Position numbers and translations under genes: made by a program. Of a DNA stretch of 64,000 nucleotides, positions 25,638 to 34,982 are shown in pieces. The notes beneath the pieces are model-generated. The model had not been told where the DNA came from, ran no database searches, and saw only the letters and a list, made by a program, of their open reading frames with translations. Origin of the DNA: Streptomyces sp. GESEQ-35 (GTDB lineage: Bacteria; Actinomycetota; Actinomycetes; Streptomycetales; Streptomycetaceae); assembly GCF_017948485.1 (NCBI RefSeq), contig NZ_JAFFSX010000032.1, forward strand, positions 62,001 through 126,000. Direction: 5' to 3'. Every line of letters starts with the position of its first letter. Positions within the stretch are counted from its first letter, which is position 1.

Positions 25638-27128
25638 TCAGACGCGGCCGACGCCGACGCCCTTGACGTGGATGAACTCGTCGAGCCCGGCCCGTCCGCC
25701 TTCCCGCCCGAACCCGCTGATGCCGACGCCGCCGAAGGGCGTGGTGGGCGAAGTGATCGGGTTGGGCCCGGGGTTGACGTAGACAGTCCCGGCCTTCAGG
25801 CGCGGGACCAGTCGGTTCACGCGCCCGATGTCCCGGGACTGGATGTACGCGGACAGTCCGTACTCGGTGTCGTTGGCCAGCGCGACCGCCTCGTCCTCCG
25901 TGCCGAAGGGCGTGATGGCCAGCACCGGGCCGAAGACCTCCTGCTGGGCGAGGTCGCTGCGGTTGTCGACATCGGCGAAGACGGTCGGGGTGACGAAGTA
26001 GCCCTCGGAGTCGATGCGTTCGCCGCCGTGCACGAGCCGTCCCGCGCCGCCCGAGAGCGCTTTGTCGATCATGTTCTGGACGCGGTCGCGGGCGGTGGCG
26101 TTGATGAGCGGTCCGATGTATGTGGTCGGGTCGAGCGGATCGCCGACGGGCAGCTGCGCCACGATCCCGGCGACCCGCTGGACGACCTCCTCGTAGATCG
26201 GCCGCTCGACCAGCAGCCGCGTCGGCAGCGCACACCCTTGTCCTGTGTTGCTCATCGCGAAGGCCGCGCAGTACGGCACGACCGCGTCGAGGTCGGTGTC
26301 GGCGAAGAGGAGGTTGGCGGACTTGCCGCCGAGCTCGAACAGGACCGGCTTGAGGCTCCGGGCGGCGGTCGCCATGATGCGGCGCGCGGTGGCGGGGCCG
26401 CCGGTGAAGGAGATCTTGTCGATGCCGGGGTGCGAGACCAAGGCCTCGCCCGCGTCGCCGAGTCCGGTGACGACGTTGATGACGCCCTCGGGGATCCCGG
26501 CCTCATGGGCGAGGTCGACGAAGAGCAGTGCGGTGAACGGGGTCGACTCGGCCGGTTTGATCACGACCGTGTTCCCGGCGGCGAGGGAGGGCGGGACCTT
26601 CATCGCCAGCGACAGCGCGGGCGAGTTCCAGGTGATGATGTGGCCGATCACGCCGTACGGCTCGGCGATGGTGTATTCGACGTTCTCGTGCGGGCTGTAG
26701 GCAGCGCCGACCATGCCCTCGATCTTGTCGGCCCAGCCCGCGTAGTACTCGGTCCACTCGGCGACATGCGGCCCGACGCTCGAAGCCCAGCCGCCGATGC
26801 AGACGCCGTTCTCCAGCGGGCAGATCGCCGCGAAGTCCTCGATGTGGTCGCGGATCAGCCCGGCGAAGCGGGTCAGCAGACGGCGCCGCTCGGCCGGCCG
26901 CATCCGGCCCCACACCTCGAAGGCCCCGCGTGCGGCGGCCACCGCCCGGTCCACCTCGGCGGCGCCCGCGAGCGGGACGTACGCCTGGACCAGACCGGTC
27001 GCTGGATTCCGGTGCTCGTACGCTCCCCCGCTGCCGTCGGTGACGTCCTTGCCGCCGATGACCAGCCGCGGCCGGGGAAGGTCACGCTCGGCTCTGTCCT
27101 GGTGCAGCTTCACGTCGACCGTGACCAC
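25638..27128 (-). CDS. NAD(P)-dependent aldehyde dehydrogenase
   Basis: ALDH-superfamily enzyme of 496 residues. The Rossmann and active-site motifs are intact: VVIKPAESTP, SFTGGPATAR, catalytic Glu in FELGGKSAN and catalytic Cys in NTGQGCALP. It would oxidise an aldehyde to an acid that the ligase encoded next (24054-25631) can join to CoA. It is the first gene of the minus operon 27128-21741. GTG start at 27128 with AGGAGG five bases upstream. Confidence 0.92.
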   Translation of the reverse strand: MVTVDVKLHQDRAERDLPRPRLVIGGKDVTDGSGGAYEHRNPATGLVQAYVPLAGAAEVDRAVAAARGAFEVWGRMRPAERRRLLTRFAGLIRDHIEDFAAICPLENGVCIGGWASSVGPHVAEWTEYYAGWADKIEGMVGAAYSPHENVEYTIAEPYGVIGHIITWNSPALSLAMKVPPSLAAGNTVVIKPAESTPFTALLFVDLAHEAGIPEGVINVVTGLGDAGEALVSHPGIDKISFTGGPATARRIMATAARSLKPVLFELGGKSANLLFADTDLDAVVPYCAAFAMSNTGQGCALPTRLLVERPIYEEVVQRVAGIVAQLPVGDPLDPTTYIGPLINATARDRVQNMIDKALSGGAGRLVHGGERIDSEGYFVTPTVFADVDNRSDLAQQEVFGPVLAITPFGTEDEAVALANDTEYGLSAYIQSRDIGRVNRLVPRLKAGTVYVNPGPNPITSPTTPFGGVGISGFGREGGRAGLDEFIHVKGVGVGRV

Positions 27129-27162
27129 GGATGCCTCCTGGAGCCGTCCCGCCCGTACAGGT

Positions 27163-27181
27163 TAAATAGATAACCTATTTA
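27163..27181. promoter_or_regulatory. Operator-like palindrome upstream of the aldehyde dehydrogenase operon
   Basis: TAAATAG-ataac-CTATTTA is a perfect 7-bp inverted repeat; GGTTA and TAACC form a second overlapping one. The inner TAGATAACCTATTT matches the island consensus at 8 of 12 positions. It is 35 bp before the GTG. Confidence 0.55.
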
Positions 27182-27218
27182 TCGAAGGTAATCAATGCGC
27201 GGGACCGGCCCCGGCCCG

Positions 27219-28361
27219 TCACAGACCCAGTGAGCGCCCGATGATCTCCTGCATGATCTCCGAGGTCCCGCCGAACACCCGCTGGACCCGGCTGTCGCGC
27301 CAGATGCGGGCGATCTCGTACGCGTTGACGTAGCCATAGCCGCCGAAGAGCTGCATACAGCGGTCGATGACCTCCCAGCCGGTCTCCGTGGTCCAGTACT
27401 TGGCCGCGGCGGCCTCTTCCGCGGTCAGCTCGCCCTGATAGAGCGCCATGATGCAGCCGTCCAGATAGACGCGGGCGGCGCCCAGCCTGGCCTTGATGTC
27501 GGCGAGCGCGAAGCGGTTGGCCTGGAACTCGCCGATCGGCCGGCCGAAGGCGACCCGCGTCCTGGCGTACTCCAGCGCGAGTTCGAAGGCCCGCTCGGCC
27601 GAGGCGAGGGCTGCGACCGCGATGGCCAGCCGTTCGGTCGGCAGATTGCCCATCATGTGGTAGAAACCGCGACCCTCCTGGCCGATGAGGTTCTCGGCGG
27701 GGACACGGACCTCGTGGAAGAACAGCTCTGCCGTGTCCTGTGCCTTCATGCCGACCTTGTCGAGCTTGCGCCCGCGCTCGAAGCCTTCGGTGCCACGCTC
27801 GACGACGATCAGGCTGATGCCCTTGTGCCCGGCCTCGGGGTCGGTCTTGCAGGCCACGATGACCAGGTCGGCGAGGATGCCGTTGGTGATGAAGGTCTTC
27901 GAGCCGTCGATCACCCACTCGTCGCCGTCGCGGCGGGCGGTGGTGCGGATGCCCTTGAGGTCGGATCCGGCGGCCGGTTCGGACAGGGCGAGGGCACAGA
28001 TCGTCTCGCCGCTCGTCACGCCGGGCAACCAACGTGCCTTCTGCTCAGCGGTGGTGAGGTGCATCAGATAGGGCGGGATGACGTCGTTCTGCAACCCGAG
28101 TCCGATGCCCACGGACCCCGTGGCGTGCATCTCCTCCGCCATGATGGCGTTGTAGCGGAAGTCCCAGATGCCCTGGCCGCCGTACTCCTCCGGGAACTGC
28201 CAGCCGATGAGCCCGGCCTTGCCGGCGGCCGTCCACGCGGCCCGGCTCACCTGCCCGTCCCGCTCCCACTCCGCCGCGTGCGGGGCACATTCGCGCAGGT
28301 AGTAGGAGCGAGCGGTATCCCGGAACATCTCGTGCTCCCCGGTGAAGATCGTACGGCGCAT
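27219..28361 (-). CDS. Acyl-CoA dehydrogenase (long-chain/isovaleryl-type base)
   Basis: FAD enzyme of 380 residues with LSEPAAGSDLKGI, DGSKTFITNG, FGRPIGEFQ and the C-terminal FGGTSEIMQEIIGRSLG. The base is probably the Glu in LPTERL, as in long-chain and isovaleryl-type dehydrogenases, because the C-terminal YEG is FGG. ATG at 28361 is chosen for the GGGGAG before it. It is a single gene divergent from the BadH-like operon at 28451 and shares its operator-like site, so it may supply the enoyl-CoA for that branch. Confidence 0.9.
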   Translation of the reverse strand: MRRTIFTGEHEMFRDTARSYYLRECAPHAAEWERDGQVSRAAWTAAGKAGLIGWQFPEEYGGQGIWDFRYNAIMAEEMHATGSVGIGLGLQNDVIPPYLMHLTTAEQKARWLPGVTSGETICALALSEPAAGSDLKGIRTTARRDGDEWVIDGSKTFITNGILADLVIVACKTDPEAGHKGISLIVVERGTEGFERGRKLDKVGMKAQDTAELFFHEVRVPAENLIGQEGRGFYHMMGNLPTERLAIAVAALASAERAFELALEYARTRVAFGRPIGEFQANRFALADIKARLGAARVYLDGCIMALYQGELTAEEAAAAKYWTTETGWEVIDRCMQLFGGYGYVNAYEIARIWRDSRVQRVFGGTSEIMQEIIGRSLGL

Positions 28362-28404
28362 GCTCGGCTCCCCACTCACACACATCTCGCTTATTTAACT
28401 GAAG

Positions 28405-28418
28405 TAGTTATACGATAG
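28405..28418 (+). promoter_or_regulatory. Operator-like site between divergent operons
   Basis: TAGTTATACGATAG matches the consensus at 9 of 12 positions; a second half-like stretch, TTATTTAACT, begins at 28391. It lies in the 89-bp gap between 28361 and 28451. Confidence 0.5.
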
Positions 28419-28450
28419 CGCTGTATCGGCGGTCGGGACAGGGAGGGCGC

Positions 28451-29206
28451 GTGAGCGAACGGGACAAGGTGGCACTCGTCACCGGAGCGGGACGGGGCAT
28501 CGGCGAGGCGATCGCCGACCGGCTCGCGGCCCGGGGATGCGCGGTCGCCGTCTGCGACCTGGACACGGAGGCCGCAGCCAAGGTCGCCGCCGGGCTCACC
28601 GAGCGGTACGGGGTCCGCGCCACGGGAGTCGGTGCGGACATCTCCGACGGCGCTTCGGTGCGGGGCGCGGTGGAGCGGGTGACCGCCGAGCTGGGTCCGG
28701 TGGACGTGCTGGTCAACAACGCTGCCGTCGACGTGATCGCGCGCTTCGTCGACAGCCGCGAGGAGGACTGGGACCGCATCATCGCGGTCAATCTCCGCGG
28801 GACGATCACCATGACCCGGGCCGTCCTCGACCCGATGATCGAGCGCGGCGGCGGGCGGGTCATCCACATCGCCTCCGACGCCGGCCGGGTCGGCTCCTCC
28901 GGCGAGGCCGTGTACTCGGCGACCAAGGGCGGAGTGATCGCCTTCGGCAAGACGCTGGCCCGCGAGGTCGCCCGGCACGGCATCACCGTCAACAGTGTCT
29001 GCCCCGGCCCCACCGACACCGCCCTGCTCGGTCAGGTCGCCGAGTACAGCCAGAAGATGTACGAGGCGACCGCCCGCGCGATCCCGCTGCGCCGTATCGC
29101 GCAGCCGGCCGACATCGCCGGTGTCGTCGCCTTCCTCGCGTCCGACGACGCCGCCTACATGACCGGGCAGACGCTCTCGGTCAGCGGCGGCCTCACGATG
29201 GTCTGA
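28451..29206 (+). CDS. SDR oxidoreductase, resembling 2-hydroxycyclohexanecarboxyl-CoA dehydrogenase (BadH)
   Basis: Classical SDR of 251 residues with TGAGRGIG, NNAAVD, Ser in HIASDAGRVGSSGEAVYS and the Tyr/Lys pair in VYSATK. The stretches ASDAGRVGSSGEAVY, VCPGPTDTALL and TLSVSGGLTM closely recall BadH of Rhodopseudomonas cyclohexanecarboxylate breakdown (compared from memory). It would oxidise a ring or beta hydroxyl of a CoA thioester. First gene of a six-gene plus operon, followed by a classical crotonase one base later. Confidence 0.88.
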   Translation: MSERDKVALVTGAGRGIGEAIADRLAARGCAVAVCDLDTEAAAKVAAGLTERYGVRATGVGADISDGASVRGAVERVTAELGPVDVLVNNAAVDVIARFVDSREEDWDRIIAVNLRGTITMTRAVLDPMIERGGGRVIHIASDAGRVGSSGEAVYSATKGGVIAFGKTLAREVARHGITVNSVCPGPTDTALLGQVAEYSQKMYEATARAIPLRRIAQPADIAGVVAFLASDDAAYMTGQTLSVSGGLTMV

Positions 29207-29207
29207 G

Positions 29208-29987
29208 GTGGGCAGCGTGCTGCGTGTCGAACTCCGCGACCGGATCGCCGTGTTGACCCTGGACCGGCCGGAACGGCTCAACGCCGTCGGCTCCGAGACC
29301 GCCGGCCTGCTCAAGGACGCCCTGGTCGACTTGCGTCACAACGACGACGTCCGGGCCCTCGTCCTGACCGGAGCGGGCCGCGCCTTCTCCGCCGGAGCCG
29401 ACCTCGCTGAGATCGAGTCGTTCACGGCTCCCGGGCAGTTCCGTGCCTTCGTGGGGCGCCTGACGGAGACGTACGCGCTCCTGGAGGACTTTCCCAAACC
29501 GTCGGTGGCGGCCGTGCACGGATTCGCCTACGGCGGCGGACTGGAGCTTGCGCTCGCCTGCGATCTGCGGGTCGCCGAACTGGGCGCGCTGCTCGGGCTG
29601 CCCGAGATGAAGCTCGGTGTCCTGCCGGGGGCGGGCGGTACCCAGCGGCTGCCGCGGCTGCTGCCGCCGGCGATCGCCAAGCAGATGATCCTCACCGGCG
29701 AACCGATCGACGCCGGGCGGGCCTGCGAACTGGGCCTGGTCAACGAGGTGGCCGAGCCCGGCGGTGCCCTCGCGGCCGCCGAGGCGCTCGCGGCCCGGCT
29801 GGCGGCCGGTGCCCCGCTGGCGCTCGCCGCGGGCAAGCGGCTGATCGACTACGGGCTCGGCATGGATCTTCAGGCGGCGATCGCGTACGAGCGCGAGGCC
29901 GTGACGGTGCTGTTCTCGGCCGAGGACCGCGCTGAGGGGCTGAAGGCGTTCCGGGAGCGCCGGCCCGGCGAATTCCGCGGCCGGTAG
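29208..29987 (+). CDS. Enoyl-CoA hydratase with both classical glutamates
   Basis: Crotonase of 259 residues and the only one in the island with the full classical site: Glu113 in GGGLELALACD and Glu133 in LPEMKLGVLPGAGGTQRLPR. It should therefore add water to a trans-2-enoyl-CoA. GTG at 29208 lies one base after the stop of the BadH-like SDR, so hydration and oxidation are probably successive steps. Confidence 0.93.
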   Translation: MGSVLRVELRDRIAVLTLDRPERLNAVGSETAGLLKDALVDLRHNDDVRALVLTGAGRAFSAGADLAEIESFTAPGQFRAFVGRLTETYALLEDFPKPSVAAVHGFAYGGGLELALACDLRVAELGALLGLPEMKLGVLPGAGGTQRLPRLLPPAIAKQMILTGEPIDAGRACELGLVNEVAEPGGALAAAEALAARLAAGAPLALAAGKRLIDYGLGMDLQAAIAYEREAVTVLFSAEDRAEGLKAFRERRPGEFRGR

Positions 29988-30024
29988 CGGACGTTGGCTG
30001 ACTTTGACGAAGTGGAGGTGGGCC

Positions 30025-31182
30025 GTGCGGCCACTGGAGGGCATTGCCGTCGTCGAGCTGGGCATGTGGGTGGCGGCACCGGCCGCGGCCACCATGCTGG
30101 CCGACTGGGGCGCAGATGTGATCAAGGTGGAGGCGCCGACCGGCGACCCCAACCGCTACACCCTGCGCCATGTCGGCCAGGAGATCGACAGCGCACCGCC
30201 GTTCGAGACGGACAACCGCGGCAAACGCGGGATCGTCCTGGATCTGCGTGCGGAGGACGGCAAGGCGCACCTGGAGCAACTCCTCGAGTGCGCGGACGTG
30301 TTCGTGACCAACCTCCGGCCGGGCGCCCTGGAGCGGCTCGGCCTGTCCCCCGACGAGATACGCGCACGCCATCCCCGCCTGGTCATCGGCACGTTGACCG
30401 GGTACGGCTGGACGGGCGCCGAACGCGACCGGGCGGGCTACGACGTCTCCGCCTTCTGGGCCCGTCCCGGCATCGCGGCGATGCTCAACCCGGCCGGGGA
30501 GCCGCCGCCCGGCATCCGTCCCGGCCTGGGCGACCGTACGGCCGCGGCGAACCTGGTGGCCGGCGTGCTGGCCGCGCTGCTCCGTCGCGAACGCACCGGG
30601 GAGGGCGGCGTGGTCGACGTGTCGCTGCTCCGCTCGGGGACGTACGCCAACGGAAACGACCTCGCCCTTCAGAACTTCTTCGGCAAACGCGGCCGTACCC
30701 GCCCGCGCACCGAGCACGAGTCGCCGCTCTACAACTCCTACCGGGCCGCCGACGACCGCTGGTTCTGGCTGGTCGGCCTGGAGGGCAACCGGCACTGGCC
30801 CGGCGTGCTGAAGGCGCTGGGCCGTGCGGACCTGGCGGACGACGAACGGTTCGCGACGGGCAGGGCCCGGCGGGGGCACGTACGCGAGCTGATCGCCGTG
30901 TTCGACGAGGAGTTCGCGAAGCGGCCGCTGGCCGAGTGGGCGGAGCGGTTCGACGCGGAGGGCGTGTGGTGGGCGCCCGTGCAGACGCTGGCGGAGGTGG
31001 CGGCAGATCCGCAGGCGGAGGCGGTCGGCGCGTTCGTCGAGCAGCCGGGCATGGGTGAGGCGCCTGTGCTGCGCACCGTGGCAACGCCCGTCGGTTTCTG
31101 GGGCGTTGACGACAAGCCGCGCACGGGTGCGCCGACGCTCGGCGAGCACACCGACGAAGTACTCAACGAGCTGGGGAGGTAG
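30025..31182 (+). CDS. CaiB/BaiF (family III) CoA transferase
   Basis: Protein of 385 residues with VVELGMWVAAPAAATMLADWGADVIKVE at the N-terminus (start of the family's ADP/CoA-binding fold) and Asp170 in PGLGDRTAAANL as the likely catalytic Asp. The GTG at 30025 is chosen because GGAGGTGG precedes it. Second CoA transferase of the island; inside the BadH-like operon, so it may place CoA on the acid handled there. Confidence 0.88.
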   Translation: MRPLEGIAVVELGMWVAAPAAATMLADWGADVIKVEAPTGDPNRYTLRHVGQEIDSAPPFETDNRGKRGIVLDLRAEDGKAHLEQLLECADVFVTNLRPGALERLGLSPDEIRARHPRLVIGTLTGYGWTGAERDRAGYDVSAFWARPGIAAMLNPAGEPPPGIRPGLGDRTAAANLVAGVLAALLRRERTGEGGVVDVSLLRSGTYANGNDLALQNFFGKRGRTRPRTEHESPLYNSYRAADDRWFWLVGLEGNRHWPGVLKALGRADLADDERFATGRARRGHVRELIAVFDEEFAKRPLAEWAERFDAEGVWWAPVQTLAEVAADPQAEAVGAFVEQPGMGEAPVLRTVATPVGFWGVDDKPRTGAPTLGEHTDEVLNELGR

Positions 31183-31185
31183 GTC

Positions 31186-32097
31186 GTGGGCATCCTGGAC
31201 GACAAGGTCGCGATGGTGACCGGCGGTGGAAGGGGGCTGGGCCGGGCGCACTGTCTGGCCCTCGCCGAGGCGGGCGCCACCGTGGTGGTGAACGACCTCG
31301 GCTCGGGCGTGCACGGCGAACAGACCGGCGACTCCCCTGCCGACGACGTCGTTGCCGAGATCACCAAGCTCGGCGGACGGGCCGTCGCCAACCACGCCTC
31401 GGTCACGGACTGGGCGGCCACAGAGGCGATGGTGGCGGACACGGTCGCGGAGTTCGGACGGCTCGACATCGTCGTGAACAACGCGGGGATCGTGCGCGAC
31501 CGCATGCTGTTCTCGATGAGCGAGGCCGAGTTCGACGCGGTGATCGCCGTCCATCTGAAGGGCACGTTCGCCCTGACCCGGCACGCGTGCGCGTACTGGC
31601 GTGAGGCGTCGAAGCGGGGGGAGCGGGTCGCCGGCCGGGTCATCAACACGACCTCCGGGACGGGGCTGTTCGGCAACCAGGGCCAGTCCAACTACGCCGC
31701 CGCCAAGGCCGGGATCGCCGGTCTCACGGTCGTCACCGCACTGGAGATGCGCCGCTACGGCGTCACCGCCAACGCCATCTCGCCGATCGCGACCACCCGG
31801 ATGACCGAGGGCCTGGCGGTCGGCCAGGCGGAATCGACCGTCGACGGCTTCGACCCCGGAGACCCGGCCAACGCCTCGGGTGTGGTCGTGTACCTGGCCT
31901 CCGACGCCGCGTCCTGGCTCACCGGGCAGGTGCTGCGCATCGAGGGCAACCGGCTCAACCGACTCCAGGGCTGGACCGTGACAGGAGTACACCCCAGCAC
32001 GTCCGGCCAGGCCCTCACGCCCGAGGAACTCCTCGAAGCCGTACCGCAGTTGTACGGCGCCGCCCCCGCCGGACGTGCCACGGGGGTCGGCCGGTGA
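31186..32097 (+). CDS. SDR oxidoreductase, MFE-2/17beta-HSD4-like
   Basis: SDR of 303 residues with TGGGRGLGRAH, the VNDLGSG insertion typical of the peroxisomal MFE-2 dehydrogenase group, NNAGIVRD, and the Ser/Tyr/Lys set (NTTSGTGLFG and NYAAAKAG). It would oxidise a (3R)-hydroxyacyl-CoA, matching the product of MaoC-type hydratases. A close paralogue is at 37786-38694. GTG start at 31186; its stop overlaps the DoxX gene start. Confidence 0.9.
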   Translation: MGILDDKVAMVTGGGRGLGRAHCLALAEAGATVVVNDLGSGVHGEQTGDSPADDVVAEITKLGGRAVANHASVTDWAATEAMVADTVAEFGRLDIVVNNAGIVRDRMLFSMSEAEFDAVIAVHLKGTFALTRHACAYWREASKRGERVAGRVINTTSGTGLFGNQGQSNYAAAKAGIAGLTVVTALEMRRYGVTANAISPIATTRMTEGLAVGQAESTVDGFDPGDPANASGVVVYLASDAASWLTGQVLRIEGNRLNRLQGWTVTGVHPSTSGQALTPEELLEAVPQLYGAAPAGRATGVGR

Positions 32098-32627
32098 AGG
32101 GCCAGGACGCCGCCGCGCTGGTCCTCCGTGCCACGCTCGGCCCGATGCTGTTCGCGCACGGCTGGAACAAGGTCGCCGGGCCGGGCGGGCTGAAGGGGAC
32201 GACGGGCTGGTTCGAGGCGCTCGGGCTCAGGCCGGCCGAGGTGCATGCCCGGATGGCTGCGGGCACCGAGATGGCGGCGGGCGCGGCCATCACCCTGGGC
32301 GCGGCCAATCCGCTGCCCGCCGCGGCGGCGGTGGGCTTGATGACGGTGGCCGCCCGGACAGACCACCGCGGCAAGGGCTTCTTCGTCTTCAAGGGCGGCT
32401 GGGAGTACGTCGGTGTCGTGGGCGGCGCGGCGGTCGCGCTGGCCTCGCTCGGCAACGGCCGGTACTCGCTGGACGGGCTGCTGGGGCGCCGGCGCGCGGG
32501 AGCGGGGCCCGCGGTGCTGGCCGCCGGGGTCGGGGTGGCGAGCGCGGCGGCGCTTCTCGCCGTGTGCTATCGGCCGGTTCCCGATGTCCCTGACGATCCC
32601 TACGTTCCCGACGAGACAGAACAGTGA
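32094..32627 (+). CDS. DoxX-family membrane protein
   Basis: Membrane protein of 177 residues with about four hydrophobic segments and the DoxX hallmark LRATLGPMLFAHGWNKV, then an ETAAG-like turn (GTEMAAGAAITLG). DoxX-like proteins are linked to thiol/redox stress and to membrane oxidation complexes, but a role here is unknown. GTG overlaps the upstream SDR stop by 4 bp. It is the only integral membrane protein found in the catabolic island. Confidence 0.85.
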   Translation: MKGQDAAALVLRATLGPMLFAHGWNKVAGPGGLKGTTGWFEALGLRPAEVHARMAAGTEMAAGAAITLGAANPLPAAAAVGLMTVAARTDHRGKGFFVFKGGWEYVGVVGGAAVALASLGNGRYSLDGLLGRRRAGAGPAVLAAGVGVASAAALLAVCYRPVPDVPDDPYVPDETEQ

Positions 32628-32641
32628 GCCAGGGAGGCGAC

Positions 32642-33799
32642 ATGGACGCGGATGACTTCACCGCGGTGCTGTCCGAGGTCCGGCGTTTCGTCCGCGAGCG
32701 CGTCGTGCCGCTGGAGGCGGAGATCGACGAGAAGGACGAGATGCCCGCGGAGATCCGCGAGGCGGCCAAGAAGATGGGCCTGTTCGGCTTCGCGCTGCCC
32801 GAGGAGTACGGCGGGCTGGGGCTGTCGATGTACGAAGAGGCCCGGCTGATGTTCGAGTTGGGCTACACGACCCCGTCCCTGCGCTCGATGTTCGGCACCA
32901 ACAACGGCATCGCCGGGCATGTCCTCATGGTCGGCGGGACCGACGCGCAGAAGGCGCACTGGCTGCCGAGGATCGCCTCCGGAGACGTACTGGCATCCTT
33001 CGCGCTCACCGAACCGGACGCGGGCTCCGACCCGTCGACGCTCACGACGAAGGCCCGCCTGGACGGCGACAAGTGGGTGATCAACGGCGCCAAGCGGTAC
33101 ATCACCAACGCCCCGCTCGCCGACGTCTTCATGGTCTTCGCGCGGACCGACGACGAGGCTCCGCGCACCCGAGGCATCTCCACCTTCCTGGTCCCGGCCG
33201 GTACGCCCGGTCTCACCGTGGCGCCCAAGGACCAGAAGATGGGCCAGTTCGGGGCCTGGACTGCGGACGTGTACTTCGACGCCGTACGCGTACCGGCCGA
33301 AGCCCTGGTCGGCGGCGAGGCCGGCCTCAACAAGGGCTTCGCCACGGCGATGGGCTGTATCGCACACGGCCGGGTGCACATCTCGGCCCTGATGGTGGGG
33401 ATGGCCGAGCGCCTGGTCGACGAGTCGGTCGCGTATGCGAGCACCCGCAGACAGTCCGGGAAACTCATCGGGTCCTTCCAGCTCATCCAGGGCCTGATCG
33501 CCGACTCGATGACCGACTACTACGCCGGGCGCGCCACGGTCCTGGAGGCGGCCCGCGGCTTCGACGCCGGGACGGACACCAAGATCGGCCCGTCCTGCAC
33601 GAAGTACTTCGCCAGCGAGATGGTGTGGCGGGTCGCGGACCGGGCGGTGCAGATCCACGGGGGCGCGGGCTATATGCGCGGAGTCGCCGTGGAGCGCTTC
33701 TACCGCGACGCCCGGCTGTTCCGCATCTACGAGGGCACCAGTCAGATCCAGCAGGTCATCATCGCCAAGGCGCTGCTCGGGGAGGCGGCTCGCGGCTGA
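32642..33799 (+). CDS. Acyl-CoA dehydrogenase with classical YEGT base
   Basis: FAD enzyme of 385 residues with LPEEYGGLGLS, LTEPDAGSDPSTL, NGAKRYITNAPLADVF and the C-terminal RIYEGTSQIQQ, where the Glu is the classical catalytic base. Homomeric short/medium-chain-like architecture. ATG at 32642 is preferred because GGGAGG precedes it by the right distance. Last gene of the BadH-like operon; convergent with the small-type dehydrogenase gene at 33873. Confidence 0.92.
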   Translation: MDADDFTAVLSEVRRFVRERVVPLEAEIDEKDEMPAEIREAAKKMGLFGFALPEEYGGLGLSMYEEARLMFELGYTTPSLRSMFGTNNGIAGHVLMVGGTDAQKAHWLPRIASGDVLASFALTEPDAGSDPSTLTTKARLDGDKWVINGAKRYITNAPLADVFMVFARTDDEAPRTRGISTFLVPAGTPGLTVAPKDQKMGQFGAWTADVYFDAVRVPAEALVGGEAGLNKGFATAMGCIAHGRVHISALMVGMAERLVDESVAYASTRRQSGKLIGSFQLIQGLIADSMTDYYAGRATVLEAARGFDAGTDTKIGPSCTKYFASEMVWRVADRAVQIHGGAGYMRGVAVERFYRDARLFRIYEGTSQIQQVIIAKALLGEAARG

Positions 33800-33872
33800 G
33801 GCCAGCGGGATCGGGCGCTCGAACGGCCGGTACCCCTGCCACCTCTCCGGCGCCGGCGGGCTGACGCGCGCC

Positions 33873-34982
33873 TCAGATGCCCAGCCGGTCCAGCAGTCGC
33901 TCGTGATAGACGGCAGGGCCGCCGAACAGCAGCTGGGAGGACTTGGCCCGCCGGAAGTACAGGTGGGCCGGGTGCTCCCAGGTGAAGCCGATGCCGCCGT
34001 GGACCTGAATGTTCTCCATCGCCGTGAACATGTACGCCCGTGAGCAGCAGGCGTGGGCCACCGCGGCGGCGACCGGGAACTCGTCCGAGTCCTCGGCGGC
34101 GAGCAGCGCGGCCTCCCGGCTCGCGGCCTCGGCCAGCTCCACCTGGACCAGCATGTCGGCGCACTTGTGCTTGACGGCCTGGAAGGAGCCGATGGGCCGG
34201 CCGAACTGGTGCCGGGTGCGGGCGTATGCGGCGCTCTCCTCCAGACAGCGGCGCGCCCCGCCCGCCTGTTCGGCGGCGAGTCCGACGGCGGCGATGTCCA
34301 GGACCTGGCGCACGATCCGCTCGCCCGCGCCCTCGGCGCCGACGAGCGTCGCGGGTACGGCGTCGAAGGTCAGCCTGGCCATCGCCCGGGTGGCGTCCAG
34401 CGTCTCCATCGGCTCGGCGGTCAGACCCGTGGCCGTCCGGTCGACCGCGAACAGGGAAGGACCCGCGACGGTACGGGCGACGACGAGCATCAGATCGGCC
34501 GTCGTACCGTCGATGACGAAGCTCTTGGCGCCGGTCAGGCGCCACCGGCCGTCCCCCACGGCTCGTGCGGTGATCAGGGCGGGGTCCCAGGATCCGGTGT
34601 CCTCGGCGACCGCGAGCGTGGCCGTGGTCCGTCCGGCGGCGATACCGGGCAGATGACGGGCGCAGGCCTCGTCGTCGCCGGAGGCGAGCAGGGCCGGGAC
34701 CGCGAGGACGACCGTGGCGAAGAAGGGGGCGCAGAGCAGGGCGCGGCCCATCTCCTCCAGGACCACGCCGAGTTCGACCATCCCGAAGCCGTCACCGCCG
34801 TACTCCTCGGGGACGGTCAGCGCGGGCAGCCTCAGCTGGTCGGAAGCCTGCGCCCACACCACCGGATCGAAGCGCTGCTCGCTCTCCATGAGCTTGCGGA
34901 CGGCTTCCTCGGACGACTTGGCTTCCAGGAACTCCCGTACGGCCGCCCGCAGTTCACGCAGGTCGCTGTCGTCGGCGGTCAC
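33873..34982 (-). CDS. Acyl-CoA dehydrogenase, small-type partner (second pair)
   Basis: Protein of 369 residues, paralogue of 10313-11422 (VPEEYGGDGFGMVELG, FGRPIGSFQAVKHKCADM, IQVHGGIGFTWEHPAH) with no C-terminal YEGT Glu. GTG at 34982 overlaps the stop of the large-type gene upstream by 4 bp; the frame is open far upstream but that stretch is antisense to nothing new and lacks a ribosome site, while AAGGAGG precedes 34982. It is the last gene of the minus operon that begins at 40731. Confidence 0.9.
   Translation of the reverse strand: MTADDSDLRELRAAVREFLEAKSSEEAVRKLMESEQRFDPVVWAQASDQLRLPALTVPEEYGGDGFGMVELGVVLEEMGRALLCAPFFATVVLAVPALLASGDDEACARHLPGIAAGRTTATLAVAEDTGSWDPALITARAVGDGRWRLTGAKSFVIDGTTADLMLVVARTVAGPSLFAVDRTATGLTAEPMETLDATRAMARLTFDAVPATLVGAEGAGERIVRQVLDIAAVGLAAEQAGGARRCLEESAAYARTRHQFGRPIGSFQAVKHKCADMLVQVELAEAASREAALLAAEDSDEFPVAAAVAHACCSRAYMFTAMENIQVHGGIGFTWEHPAHLYFRRAKSSQLLFGGPAVYHERLLDRLGI

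Noticed and set aside
24789..27173. 794-codon open frame on the plus strand
   Set aside because: It is a shadow of the ligase and aldehyde dehydrogenase on the minus strand, which have full family motifs; long antisense frames are common in high-GC DNA.
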